NCBI RefSeq assembly: GCF_022921115.1
Contig: NZ_CP095075.1
Span: 3,298,001 to 3,362,000 of the forward strand
DNA: 64,000 bases
Origin: Halobacillus amylolyticus
Lineage (GTDB): Bacteria; Bacillota; Bacilli; Bacillales; Halobacillaceae
Direction of reading: 5' to 3'
Below the pieces are notes generated by a model. It made no database searches, was not told where the DNA came from, and saw nothing but the letters and a program-made list of their open reading frames with translations. Position 1 is the first letter of the stretch. Every line of letters begins with the position of its first letter. The translations under genes and the position numbers were made by a program. This document shows positions 31,780 through 39,836 of this stretch, in pieces.

Positions 31780-33096
31780 ATGTTAGGATTCTCTATGATT
31801 CAACTTACCCGAGACCATAGTGATAAATTTGACAAAGAACTGCGCCAGAGGTTAGTTCATTTATATCGACCTTTACGCAGTACTCCTTGTTTTTTACACC
31901 GTCCCATTGAAAATAGGTTGAAAAAATCGAAGAAATTTCCCGTGATTATCGAATTCGAACAAATGTATTCAGGATTAACGAAGGCTTATGATCATATAAA
32001 GGCGGATGGTAAATGCAAGATCGTGCATGAGTTTCCGAGCACATCTAGTTGTTCGGCGGTTTTAAATGCAACCACAATTGAAAAACTCATGAACGATGAC
32101 TGTCAGATTAAGAAGATTTACTATGATCGAGAAGTGACGGCCTTGCTGGATGTGGCTTCTCCCTCTGTTCATGCACAACAATTGAATAGCAAAGGGATTA
32201 CGGGGAAAGGCGTTAATATTGCCGTTGTTGATACAGGTGTGCACCCGCACCCGGATTTAACGCAGCCAACGAATCGTATTATTGCCTTTAAAGATTTTAT
32301 TAACAACAAAGTTGATCCTTATGATGATAATGGACATGGTACTCATTGCGCTGGAGATGCAGCTGGTAATGGATTTTCTTCAAATTTGAAATACCGTGGG
32401 TCGGCTCCTGAAGCCGGGATTATTGGAGTGAAGGTACTGAATAATATGGGTTCAGGCTCGCTCTCAACGATTGTTTCCGGTATTCAATGGTGTATCGACC
32501 ATAAGGAGGAGCACAAGATCGATGTGATCTCGTTATCTTTGGGCGCAGCAGCTGATGAGTCAGACTGTAACGATCCCCTTGTTCAAATTGCAGATAAAGC
32601 ATGGGAAAGTGGGATGGTTGTTTGTGTAGCTGCAGGAAACTCGGGGCCTGATCAAAGAACGATTGGCACCCCGGGAATCAGCTCGAAGGTGGTAACGGTC
32701 GGGGCAATGGATGACCAGAATACGATCAATCGTACAGATGAAGAAATTGCACCGTTCTCAAGTCGCGGCCCTGCTTGCGGGGAGGAATCAAAGCCGGATT
32801 TACTAGCTCCCGGAGTAAACATTGTCTCCTTAAGAGCACCCGGCTCTTTTCTTGATAAAACGACGAAATCGGGTCGAGTCGAAGATAATTACTTTTCTTT
32901 ATCTGGGACATCGATGGCGACCCCGATCTGTGCTGGGGTAGCGGCTCTTGTTCTTCAAGTTTATCCAGAACTTACACCTGACCAGGTGAAGCAGCGACTT
33001 CTTGAAAGTGCAATTGATAGAGGATTGCCAGAATATGTTCAAGGTGCTGGGTATTTAGATGCCCAAAAGGCTGTGGAGTCTACGGATAGTGAGTAG
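31780..33096 (+). CDS. aprX: Subtilisin-like serine protease AprX
   Basis: A 438-residue S8 protease without a signal peptide, so probably intracellular or stationary-phase released like B. subtilis AprX (442 aa). The N terminus (MIQL...LVHLYRPLRSTPCFLHRPIENRLKKSKKFPVIIEFE) follows AprX. The catalytic triad is Asp151 (VVDTGVHPHPDL), His186 (NGHGTHCAG) and Ser378 (GTSMATPICAG), with the oxyanion asparagine in AAGNSGP. RBS AAAGGAGGTGG. The next gene is a wall hydrolase. Confidence 0.92.
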   Translation: MLGFSMIQLTRDHSDKFDKELRQRLVHLYRPLRSTPCFLHRPIENRLKKSKKFPVIIEFEQMYSGLTKAYDHIKADGKCKIVHEFPSTSSCSAVLNATTIEKLMNDDCQIKKIYYDREVTALLDVASPSVHAQQLNSKGITGKGVNIAVVDTGVHPHPDLTQPTNRIIAFKDFINNKVDPYDDNGHGTHCAGDAAGNGFSSNLKYRGSAPEAGIIGVKVLNNMGSGSLSTIVSGIQWCIDHKEEHKIDVISLSLGAAADESDCNDPLVQIADKAWESGMVVCVAAGNSGPDQRTIGTPGISSKVVTVGAMDDQNTINRTDEEIAPFSSRGPACGEESKPDLLAPGVNIVSLRAPGSFLDKTTKSGRVEDNYFSLSGTSMATPICAGVAALVLQVYPELTPDQVKQRLLESAIDRGLPEYVQGAGYLDAQKAVESTDSE

Positions 33097-33195
33097 TAAA
33101 GCCATTTTAGGGGAAGGAGGTGTTGGGCAAAAACCTTACGAATGAACCCGACCATAAAAGGGATTTTTTAATTATAAAAAAAGGAGGTTTTTACG

Positions 33196-34529
33196 ATGTT
33201 TAAACTATATTTAGACCCAGGACACGGGGGGAGGACCCTGGTGCGACCGGAAACGGTTTGCTGGAAAAAAATATTAACCTTGATATCGCGTTACGTATCC
33301 GTGATATTCTCAACAATGAATATAGCAATGTTGATGTCAATATGAGCAGGACAACGGACACCACTAAGAGTCTAACCCAACGAACGAATGAAGCCAATGC
33401 GTGGAATGCAGATTACTATCTGTCCATTCACATCAATGCTTTTAATGGCTCAGCACGCGGATATGAAGATTATATTTATGTTGGTTTGTCGGAGTCATCG
33501 CAGACAGCCCAATACCAGGATATTATGCACGATGAGATCACGGATGTGAATGAATTAATAGACCGCGGTCAGAAACAGGCCAATTTTCACGTGTTAAGGG
33601 AATCCGCTATGTCGGCCCTTCTTACGGAAAATGGCTTTATTGATCATCCAGGTAATGCGGCAAAATTGGCTGATGCCTCTTACCGTCAAAAAGTAGCCCG
33701 TGGGCATGTAAATGGGCTCGAGCGTGCTTTCAACCTTGAAAGGGCCGCCTCCGAAACGATGTACAGGGTAATTGCTGGCTCTTTCCAGGTCAAAGAGAAC
33801 GCAGAAGAGCGAGTCACTTACCTTGATTCTCATGGAATTCCAGCTTTTATCAATGAAACGTCGGTGTCAGGAAGCACATGGTATCGCGTACAGGCTGGTG
33901 CCTTTAGAAATCGAAGCAATGCAGAGCAACGGCTTTCAGAAGTGAAAGCCGTCGGAATAGACGATGCTTATATTCAAGTAGAGGAAGGCGACGATCCAGA
34001 AGTGTCGGGATACGGCATCTTAGGCTCTGTCTCACTTGCTCCGGAACAAATGGATCAATTTGTCCGCAGCTTTAATCCTGATGCCCCTTCACTTGGTAAT
34101 TACTATTTAACCTTTGGGGAGGCTTATGGCATCAGAGGAGATATTGCCTTTGCCCAGGCTCTTCACGAAACGAATTATTTCCGTTTTACCGGAGTCGTTA
34201 ATGAGGAACAAAACAATTATGCAGGCATTGGTGCAACAGGTCCCGATAACTCAGGAGCAAGTTTTGCTACACCTGAAGAAGGAGTCCTCGCGCATATTCA
34301 ACACTTGTATGCCTATGCTTCCACTGAAGACTTACCAGATGACTATGCCTTAGTTGATCCGCGCTTTGGCCTTGTTACACGAGGTAGTGCGAGAGATTGG
34401 GTAGGTTTAAATGGAAAATGGGCTGTTCCCGGTGATCAATATGGACAACTGATACTAGGCCTGTATAAAGACTTAGTCAATGCGAGTATCAATCAACTAC
34501 AGGCTATGCTAGACCAAATAGAAGTGTAA
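33196..34529 (+). pseudogene. N-acetylmuramoyl-L-alanine amidase with SPOR and glucosaminidase domains, frameshifted near the start
   Basis: ATG 33196 follows AAGGAGG and starts MFKLYLDPGHGG. The frame breaks at a run of six G (33225-33232); with seven G it reads GHGGEDPGATGNGLLEKNINLDIALRIRDIL and joins the open frame ending at 34529, about 444 residues. Domains in order are amidase_3 (1-175, zinc ligands in DPGHGG and in SIHINAF, glutamate in TENGFIDHP), SPOR (about 185-260, peptidoglycan binding) and a C-terminal endo-glucosaminidase domain (about 275-430, catalytic glutamate probably in HETNYF). There is no signal peptide. Two lytic activities in one protein suggest a mother-cell or spore-release wall hydrolase. 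Confidence 0.85.
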
Positions 34530-34570
34530 GACTTTGCCGAAATTACAATCTCCATGACCTATAATTGCCA

Positions 34571-34620
34571 GGGAGTGTGCCGCCAAAAGCTGGACTTTAG
34601 GCGGCACACTCTTCATTTTT
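34571..34620 (+). terminator. Amidase terminator
   Basis: GAGTGTGCCGCC and GGCGGCACACTC form a perfect 12-bp stem, followed by TTCATTTTT. Confidence 0.9.
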
Positions 34621-34718
34621 AGCCACTAGAAAAATAAAAATCAGGCATAAACTGTATAAACCTTTTCATACACGGTTACAATAAAAATTGTATCGTAACA
34701 AAAAGGAGGAAACCTAAC

Positions 34719-35072
34719 ATGAACAATATCGCACTAAAACTACTCATTGCTTTCCTAGCCATCTCTGTTCTAGGAGCTTGTGCTGCTGAGGAAGAGGAGC
34801 AGCCAGCTGAAAACGAAGGAAACACAGAAGAGAACATGCCAGAAGAAGAAGGAAATAATGCAACAGAAGATGGCGCTCCGACAGAAGAAGAAGGAAACGC
34901 TGATGAAGGAAATACAGAGCAAGACACTGAGATGGAAGAAGATCAACAGCAAGGTGGAGAAGGAACAGGCGATGGTGGCACGGATACAGATAACGGTGGC
35001 ACAGATACGGATGATGGAAACGGTGACACAACGAATGAAGATACCATGGAAGACCAAAATAATGATCAATAA
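34719..35072 (+). CDS. Highly acidic low-complexity lipoprotein
   Basis: A 117-residue predicted lipoprotein. The signal peptide MNNIALKLLIAFLAISVLGAC ends in a lipobox (LGA-C20). The mature part is almost entirely E, D, G, N, T and Q, with GGTDTD repeats near the C terminus and no recognisable fold. Such extreme acidity is common in secreted proteins of halophiles. RBS AAAAAGGAGG. The function is unknown. Confidence 0.8.
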   Translation: MNNIALKLLIAFLAISVLGACAAEEEEQPAENEGNTEENMPEEEGNNATEDGAPTEEEGNADEGNTEQDTEMEEDQQQGGEGTGDGGTDTDNGGTDTDDGNGDTTNEDTMEDQNNDQ

Positions 35073-35081
35073 TGTGTCTAT

Positions 35082-35111
35082 AGCCGCTCTCGTTTAGCGG
35101 CTCTTTTTTTT
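35082..35111 (+). terminator. Lipoprotein gene terminator
   Basis: AGCCGCT and AGCGGCT pair around CTCGTTT, followed by CTTTTTTTT. Confidence 0.9.
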
Positions 35112-35157
35112 GCCCTTTTTTCGACGGCGATCCTTGAAGAAAGACAGTCAGCCGCTT

Positions 35158-35385
35158 CAGGGGCCGCTGAAAAAGTGACGTTTGTTCATTTCTATAAGGA
35201 ATGTATTTGGCATGTTTGTATATCTGTGTTTTCTTGGTGGGTTCCGTTATAAAAAAGAGTACGGCGGCGGGGAAACGACTCGCTCGTGGGCAAACGCCTC
35301 CTCAATCGTTCCTCCCTCGGGGTCTCGCCATCCGGTGTTCCCACAGGGAGTCTCGCCGTTTCCCAGCCACCTTATGATCATTAAG
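35158..35385. repeat. Composite repeat: family G end plus Bacillaceae GC-rich intergenic repeat
   Basis: GGGCCGCTGAAAAAGTGACGTTTGTTCATTTCT (35160-) matches the family G ends at 31379 and 36750. From 35241 GGGTTCCGTTATAAAAAAGAG continues into a GC-rich segment with GGAAACGACTCGCTCGTGGG, GGGGTCTCGCCATCCGGTG and CGCCGTTTCCCAGCCACC, which can fold back on itself (GTTTCCC with GGGAAAC). The same GGTTCCGTTAT-AAAAAGAG and GGCTGGGAAACGA occur at 36838-36877. The remaining bases to 35594 show no gene. Confidence 0.65.
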
Positions 35386-35594
35386 ATGTATGGAACCGCC
35401 ACTATGAGAAAAGTGACTCCTGTGATAAGAATCACTTGTTATAGGTATTCCATTTCCGCAATCATTGGTGGACACTTTCACGCGTACATCCTTAAACGTT
35501 CTTAGCTGTCACACGCACGACTTATAGTAGTGATGGACGGCCCCTACTAGTTACGGTCAATGATGGTGAGTCGTTTCTCACCGCCTGTCACACA

Positions 35595-35783
35595 TTATCC
35601 TTTGAGATCAATTTGCCCTCCGTGCGTGGGGTGCGGCACTGATTGCACCGACTGCTGCAGCATTTGCACCACCTGATTTCCCTTGGCTTCCGACGTTTGC
35701 ATCGTTTTGTCCATCACAGCAAGGCTCGCCTGCTGCCTTACGTGCGCCTGACTCATGATCATAGACGCCGCCGCTATATCCAT
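35595..35783 (-). CDS. YjfB family protein (putative motility-associated)
   Basis: A 62-residue protein beginning MDIAAASMIMSQAHVRQQASLAVMDKTMQ and ending GQIDLKG, the YjfB (PF14070) pattern (MDIxxLSxxMSQ...LQQ...GxxIDIKG). These small proteins are found in motile Firmicutes and are probably linked to motility; the role is unproven. GAGAGGAG is upstream of ATG 35783 on the minus strand. Confidence 0.75.
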   Translation of the reverse strand: MDIAAASMIMSQAHVRQQASLAVMDKTMQTSEAKGNQVVQMLQQSVQSVPHPTHGGQIDLKG

Positions 35784-35918
35784 ATGTGCACACTCCTCTC
35801 CATATACTTATCGGAAAATTTTCGGAAAAATGAACCACTCTATCATTACAATACGTTTACGATTTGCCCGCGACCTTGGCAAACAGTCCATCATTTCGGT
35901 AAAATAGAGAATAATAAG

Positions 35919-35958
35919 ATGTTCATAAAGTCACCAATTAAAAGCTTTTTGAACATCC
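35919..35958. mobile_element. Minimal MITE remnant (family M ends only)
   Basis: GATGTTCATAAAGTCACC then CTTTTTGAACATCC keeps only the two ends of the family M element, now forming a short hairpin. Confidence 0.5.
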
Positions 35959-36053
35959 ATTAAAGTCCCCTCATTCTACTTTACAACTTTTTTGCAAAAT
36001 AGAAGTTTTCCAAACAGAAATGTGTGGAATAGGGAAACGAGAGGTGAAAATCG

Positions 36054-36677
36054 ATGAAATACAGAACAGCCGCAGACATAAAACCATTACTATTTGACGA
36101 GCAAGAGAAAGTAGTAAACAAAATTCCTAGAGAAAAAGTCGATGTCTACGTCTATCTGAACCAAGACTTCGACAATACGTATGTTCCAGACGACACGATC
36201 TATCAATTCGTCTTTCGCCATTTCTTCAAGTTGGACAACCCGAGCCTGACAAGGGAATTCGAAACCGAATACTTCAAACTAATGGAAGAACAGCGCGACC
36301 AAGAACGCCCAAACATCGTGCAAATCACTAAACGACTGTACGACATCAAGAACCATAAAGGGAATCCAACTATGCAATTCCCGCTCGCCGCAGCCATGCT
36401 GCACGCCATTAACCCGGCGTTCCCGACATACGATAGCGACATCGCCAAAGCGTTCGACTTCTCATCCACCTACCATTTATCCGGCTTCGAGAAAAAAATG
36501 AAACGCTACATCAGGCAATACCAACACACCTATCAAACCTACAAGGAATTACTTGATGACGAAGCGATCATGCCGCTGCTAAACCATTTTGATGAGAAAT
36601 TCCCCGATCACGTGCAGCTTCCACAGGTGAAAAAGCTCGATCTAATCGTCGCGCAGCTCGGCAACACGATGCAATAA
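36054..36677 (+). CDS. Unrecognised 207-residue soluble protein
   Basis: I do not recognise this family. The protein has no signal peptide or membrane helix and is largely helical by composition. A central segment MQFPLAAAMLHAINPAFPTYDSDIAKAF resembles the helix-rich neighbourhood seen in some DNA glycosylase-like or HEPN-like small proteins, but no catalytic motif can be assigned. RBS GAGAGGTGA precedes the ATG, and a good terminator follows at 36685, so it is a stand-alone transcription unit between repeat-rich gaps. Confidence 0.7.
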   Translation: MKYRTAADIKPLLFDEQEKVVNKIPREKVDVYVYLNQDFDNTYVPDDTIYQFVFRHFFKLDNPSLTREFETEYFKLMEEQRDQERPNIVQITKRLYDIKNHKGNPTMQFPLAAAMLHAINPAFPTYDSDIAKAFDFSSTYHLSGFEKKMKRYIRQYQHTYQTYKELLDDEAIMPLLNHFDEKFPDHVQLPQVKKLDLIVAQLGNTMQ

Positions 36678-36684
36678 TCTACAT

Positions 36685-36721
36685 AACCGTCAAGCTCAAG
36701 CGAGAGCCTGGCGGTTTTTTA
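36685..36721 (+). terminator. Terminator of the 36054 gene
   Basis: AACCGTCAAGCTC pairs imperfectly with GAGCCTGGCGGTT, followed by TTTT. Confidence 0.8.
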
Positions 36722-36747
36722 TGTCAAAAAAATACCCCCGAAAGTTT

Positions 36748-36910
36748 GAGGACGCTGAAAAAGTGAGGTTTGTTCATTTCTACTTTTGTATAACAAAAAC
36801 CACAGATGACAAACTGATGAATAAAAAGTTCAGGAAGGGTTCCGTTATAGAAAAAGAGAAAGGTGGCTGGGAAACGAATTGTTCCCCTGACCCCCTGTCT
36901 CTGTTTTAAA
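36748..36910. repeat. Family G repeat, copy 3
   Basis: GAGGACGCTGAAAAAGTGAGGTTTGTTCATTTCT matches 31377 and 35158. It then continues with GGTTCCGTTATAGAAAAAGAG and GGTGGCTGGGAAACGA as in the 35241 segment. An ORF of 62 codons across it has no RBS or protein-like character and was not called. The rest of the 36722-37099 gap shows nothing else. Confidence 0.6.
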
Positions 36911-37099
36911 CAACGGAACTAGTTCCTAACCACATTCGTATTATTCCTGCAATAATGCATTCCATTATATAGTGAGTTTACTTAAATGTCGGTAGGATAG
37001 AATTCTGTATAAATACGCTCGGCTATACAATAACGGAGTGGGTCATCCCTTTTTTCCAGTGACCTCGAAAATTTGGAGGGACGTTTCGAAATCATCCTG

Positions 37100-37387
37100 C
37101 TATCCCAGAAGGAGCGTCATCGCAAAAGCCATCACAACAGCCAAGGTAAAAGAACCTAATACGAGCCACCTGGGCGTTCCTTTCACCATATATTGTACGA
37201 AGGAAACCACTATAAAAAGCCCAATTGCCGGGAGACCAAGCCCATTAACGGTAACCGTTCCACCCGTCACAAGCATGAAAGCTACAAATAGCATCCCATA
37301 ACAGAATGCCGCCATTGTTGCATTGGAAGGCTCTCCAAATACGCCATTACGGTTCGACCGATGATCAAGTGCCTCTTCTTTTTGCAT
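37100..37387 (-). CDS. Unrecognised small membrane protein (about three helices)
   Basis: A 95-residue protein. ATG 37387 (MQKEEALDHRSNRNG) was chosen because AGGAGG lies 10 bases upstream on the minus strand; the TTG at 37396 is only two bases from it. Three hydrophobic segments (AAFCYGMLFVAFMLVTGG, LPAIGLFIVVSFVQYMV, WLVLGSFTLAVVMAFAMTLLLG) fill residues 20-95. The short soluble N terminus is charged. No family was recognised. Confidence 0.65.
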   Translation of the reverse strand: MQKEEALDHRSNRNGVFGEPSNATMAAFCYGMLFVAFMLVTGGTVTVNGLGLPAIGLFIVVSFVQYMVKGTPRWLVLGSFTLAVVMAFAMTLLLG

Positions 37388-37407
37388 AAAGATCAAACCT
37401 CCTATAC

Positions 37408-37636
37408 TAGAAGTAAGTGTTCAAAAAGCTGCCAAATTAGAACGTCGACAAAGATCGTCACATCCTGTGACAAAGTCGACACTAGCACGTTCCTTGCGCG
37501 TAGCAAAGAAGTTCGAGGCGCGAAAGTTTTGAGGACCGCAAGCCGTATGTCCTTATACGTGAGGACCGGAAAAACCGAGCAACGAAGAAATTCGCCGGTT
37601 TATCATTTGGTGACTTTTTTGAACAACCTCTAAAAA
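37408..37636. mobile_element. MITE-like element (family M), 229-bp copy
   Basis: The left end TAGAAGTAAGTGTTCAAAAAGC and right end GACTTTTTTGAACAACCTCTA are terminal inverted repeats. The interior has a long dyad GTCGACAAAGATCGTCACA / TGTGACAAAGTCGAC and the shared TTCGAGGCGCGAAAGTTTTGAG. The element is non-coding. Its right end contains the stop codon of the minus-strand gene at 37630. Confidence 0.85.
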
Positions 37637-38223
37637 CAGTTCTGTTGGATCCCATGAATTCCGATAATCTCAGCAGCGGTGCCACCAGCAATTTGCAGGA
37701 AATCCGATGAGTTACCCGCTCCCACGAGTAATCTCGCCGTTTCTCTGACCCCGCCTAAAGCTCTCACAGCCTTGTAAGCTTTAAAGATCGGTACAACAGC
37801 CGCCGTAATGAAAGCCGCACATTTCGTTACTTTCCAAGCTTTCCCCCAAAAGCCGATCGGTAATACCTCAGTCTTGCCATCGCTCGTCATGATCATCGAA
37901 GTTCCGTCCGTTTTAAATTCAATGGAAGTGGTATCCTCGGGCAGCCTTTGTGTTCCATCTTCAGCCAGCAAATAATTGACAGCATCAATGTTGCTGCTCT
38001 TCAAGTTGTTTACCAATACACTCGTTTGACCAACCAGTATATCCGTTTGAGGTGCTGCAAATAGATATCCGTTAAGAAATGGAGAATATGACATCGAAGG
38101 AGAAGAAGCTTCATTTTTGAACGTTTTCTCACCAGACGCGAATGACCTCTGTGGCAGAATGACCATACTAAGCATGAACATCAGAGACAAGGCTAGCAAC
38201 ATCCACCTTTTCGCCTGAGCCAT
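37630..38223 (-). CDS. Secreted protein of unknown function, 3' end formed by a MITE
   Basis: A 197-residue protein with a signal peptide (MAQAKRWMLLALSLMFMLSMV, cut probably after SFA). The middle is polar (residues 35-115). The C-terminal ~70 residues are hydrophobic and Gly/Ala rich (VTKCAAFITAAVVPIFKAYKAVRALGG, LQIAGGTAAEIIGIHGIQQNCF) with two cysteines, a texture seen in some bacteriocin-like proteins. That resemblance is only compositional. AGGAGG is before ATG 38223. The TAG stop lies in the first bases of the family M element, so the original protein could have been longer. Confidence 0.7.
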   Translation of the reverse strand: MAQAKRWMLLALSLMFMLSMVILPQRSFASGEKTFKNEASSPSMSYSPFLNGYLFAAPQTDILVGQTSVLVNNLKSSNIDAVNYLLAEDGTQRLPEDTTSIEFKTDGTSMIMTSDGKTEVLPIGFWGKAWKVTKCAAFITAAVVPIFKAYKAVRALGGVRETARLLVGAGNSSDFLQIAGGTAAEIIGIHGIQQNCF

Positions 38224-38495
38224 CTAAAACCCTCCTAGTTTGCTCCAACCCAATTCTTAAATGCCTATTTCCCTTATTTTACCTTAGTTGTAATTTAGCA
38301 TAAATTGTTGTAAATGCCCACATGAAAAAGGATGCAATTTAAAGAGCAGAATAGGGGGATGGCCCTACACTTTTTCAAAGGAATCCAGCTCCCATAACAT
38401 TCACCAATTTGTCACCAGTCGACAAGTTGCAATCCCTTTCACACTTTAGTAACATTATCCATAATTATGACCACACGAGAGAGGAAAATGAACCG

Positions 38496-39836
38496 ATGAA
38501 GCATCTTACATATATTGTCCTCCTGTTGACCATCACCACACTCACCGCCTGCAACAATCATGCTGACGAACAACAAGCCGAAACCCGCACCACACCCGTC
38601 GAAACCGCCGCCATCATTCAAGATAACTTCATTATTGAAAGAAAAATAGTCGGGAGGGCAACGACAGCCGATACCTCTCCCGTCATTTCAAGCGTCCCCG
38701 GCGAACTGGTGACGTTAAACGTAGCCAAGGGCGACCGCATTGAAGAAGGCGAGACTGTCGGCGTCGTTGATCCCGGAGACAGCAGCAGCCAAGTCGAGCT
38801 CCAGCAGCTCGCTGTCAAGCAGGCGAAAACTCAGCTCGAAAACGCGCAGGTTGCTTTTGAGCAAGCACAGGCAGGCGTCGAAAATGCCAAGAAGCAAGTC
38901 GACATTGCCCGCCAAGCGGCCGATGCCAAAGCAAGCCAAGGCAACAAAGCCGCTACGGCCGCCAAACAGCAATACGAACAAGCTCAAGCATTAGCTGATG
39001 AAACGAAGCAGCTCGTCGAAGAAGGGACCGTGCCAGAAGTCCTTTATCAACAAGCGCAAACCCGAGCTGATCAAGCGTACGCGCAATTTCAGCAGCTAAC
39101 CGGCGAAAAGGGAGCCCCCACTAATTCAGCGGTTGCTCAGGCCAAGGCTCAGGTCGACCAGGCAGAGCAGCAGCTTGAGCAAGCACGGATTGGCATTGAC
39201 CAAGCGGAGCTCCAGGTCGAACAAGCTCAAGTTCAGCTCAATCAAGCCGAAGAACAAGGGGCGAACGAAGCGATTACGGCCCCAGCCAGTGGGGAAGTTT
39301 CTACATTGAATGCTAGCGAAGGCGACATCGTTACCAATCAACAACCATTCGCAACGATTGTCAGCCTTAACCCGATGACAATCACGGCTGCTGTCACAGC
39401 TGAACAGCTCGGTTTATTTTCTGAAGGAAGTGAACTGCAGGTACAGATTGATACGCTGGAGGAACCTGTTACCTCAACGGTCAGCTACATTCCATCGGTT
39501 CCGGATGAGACAGGCCTTTATCCTGTCGAAGCGACCGTTGATAACGCGGATGAAACCATTAAACCGGGCATGATGGCCACCTTCCTTTTACCAGAAACGG
39601 TGGTAGAAGATACGATGATCGTGCCGACGGACGCTGTTGCGGAAGAAGGCGGCGAAGCTTACATTTACCAGGTTGTCGATCAAAGGGCTGTCCGGGTCGA
39701 TGTGGAAGTCATCGAGTCGCAAACGGATCAGACTGCGATCTCAGGTGACGTAAAAACCGATGCGCCTGTGATCACAAGCGGTCAGCTGACCTTAAGTGAT
39801 GGCGCCAAAGTGTCGATCATGAAGGAGGACGCGTAA
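38496..39836 (+). CDS. RND efflux membrane fusion lipoprotein
   Basis: A 446-residue adaptor. The signal peptide ends with lipobox TLTAC (MKHLTYIVLLLTITTLTAC), so it is lipid-anchored on the outer face of the membrane. In order it has a first lipoyl half (GELVTLNVAKGDRIEEGETVGVVDPG), a long alpha hairpin (about 85-240) rich in QA/EQA heptads, a second lipoyl half (ITAPASGEVSTLNASEGDIV), beta barrel and proximal domains. ATG 38496 is preceded by GAGAGG; upstream in-frame codons lack this. It stops immediately before the RND transporter gene. Confidence 0.9.
   Translation: MKHLTYIVLLLTITTLTACNNHADEQQAETRTTPVETAAIIQDNFIIERKIVGRATTADTSPVISSVPGELVTLNVAKGDRIEEGETVGVVDPGDSSSQVELQQLAVKQAKTQLENAQVAFEQAQAGVENAKKQVDIARQAADAKASQGNKAATAAKQQYEQAQALADETKQLVEEGTVPEVLYQQAQTRADQAYAQFQQLTGEKGAPTNSAVAQAKAQVDQAEQQLEQARIGIDQAELQVEQAQVQLNQAEEQGANEAITAPASGEVSTLNASEGDIVTNQQPFATIVSLNPMTITAAVTAEQLGLFSEGSELQVQIDTLEEPVTSTVSYIPSVPDETGLYPVEATVDNADETIKPGMMATFLLPETVVEDTMIVPTDAVAEEGGEAYIYQVVDQRAVRVDVEVIESQTDQTAISGDVKTDAPVITSGQLTLSDGAKVSIMKEDA

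Noticed and set aside
35182..35505. A 107-codon frame downstream of the lipoprotein gene
   Set aside because: It translates the family G repeat and the GC-rich Bacillaceae repeat; no RBS.
36721..36909. A 62-codon frame after the 36054 gene
   Set aside because: It begins inside the terminator and covers repeat sequence.
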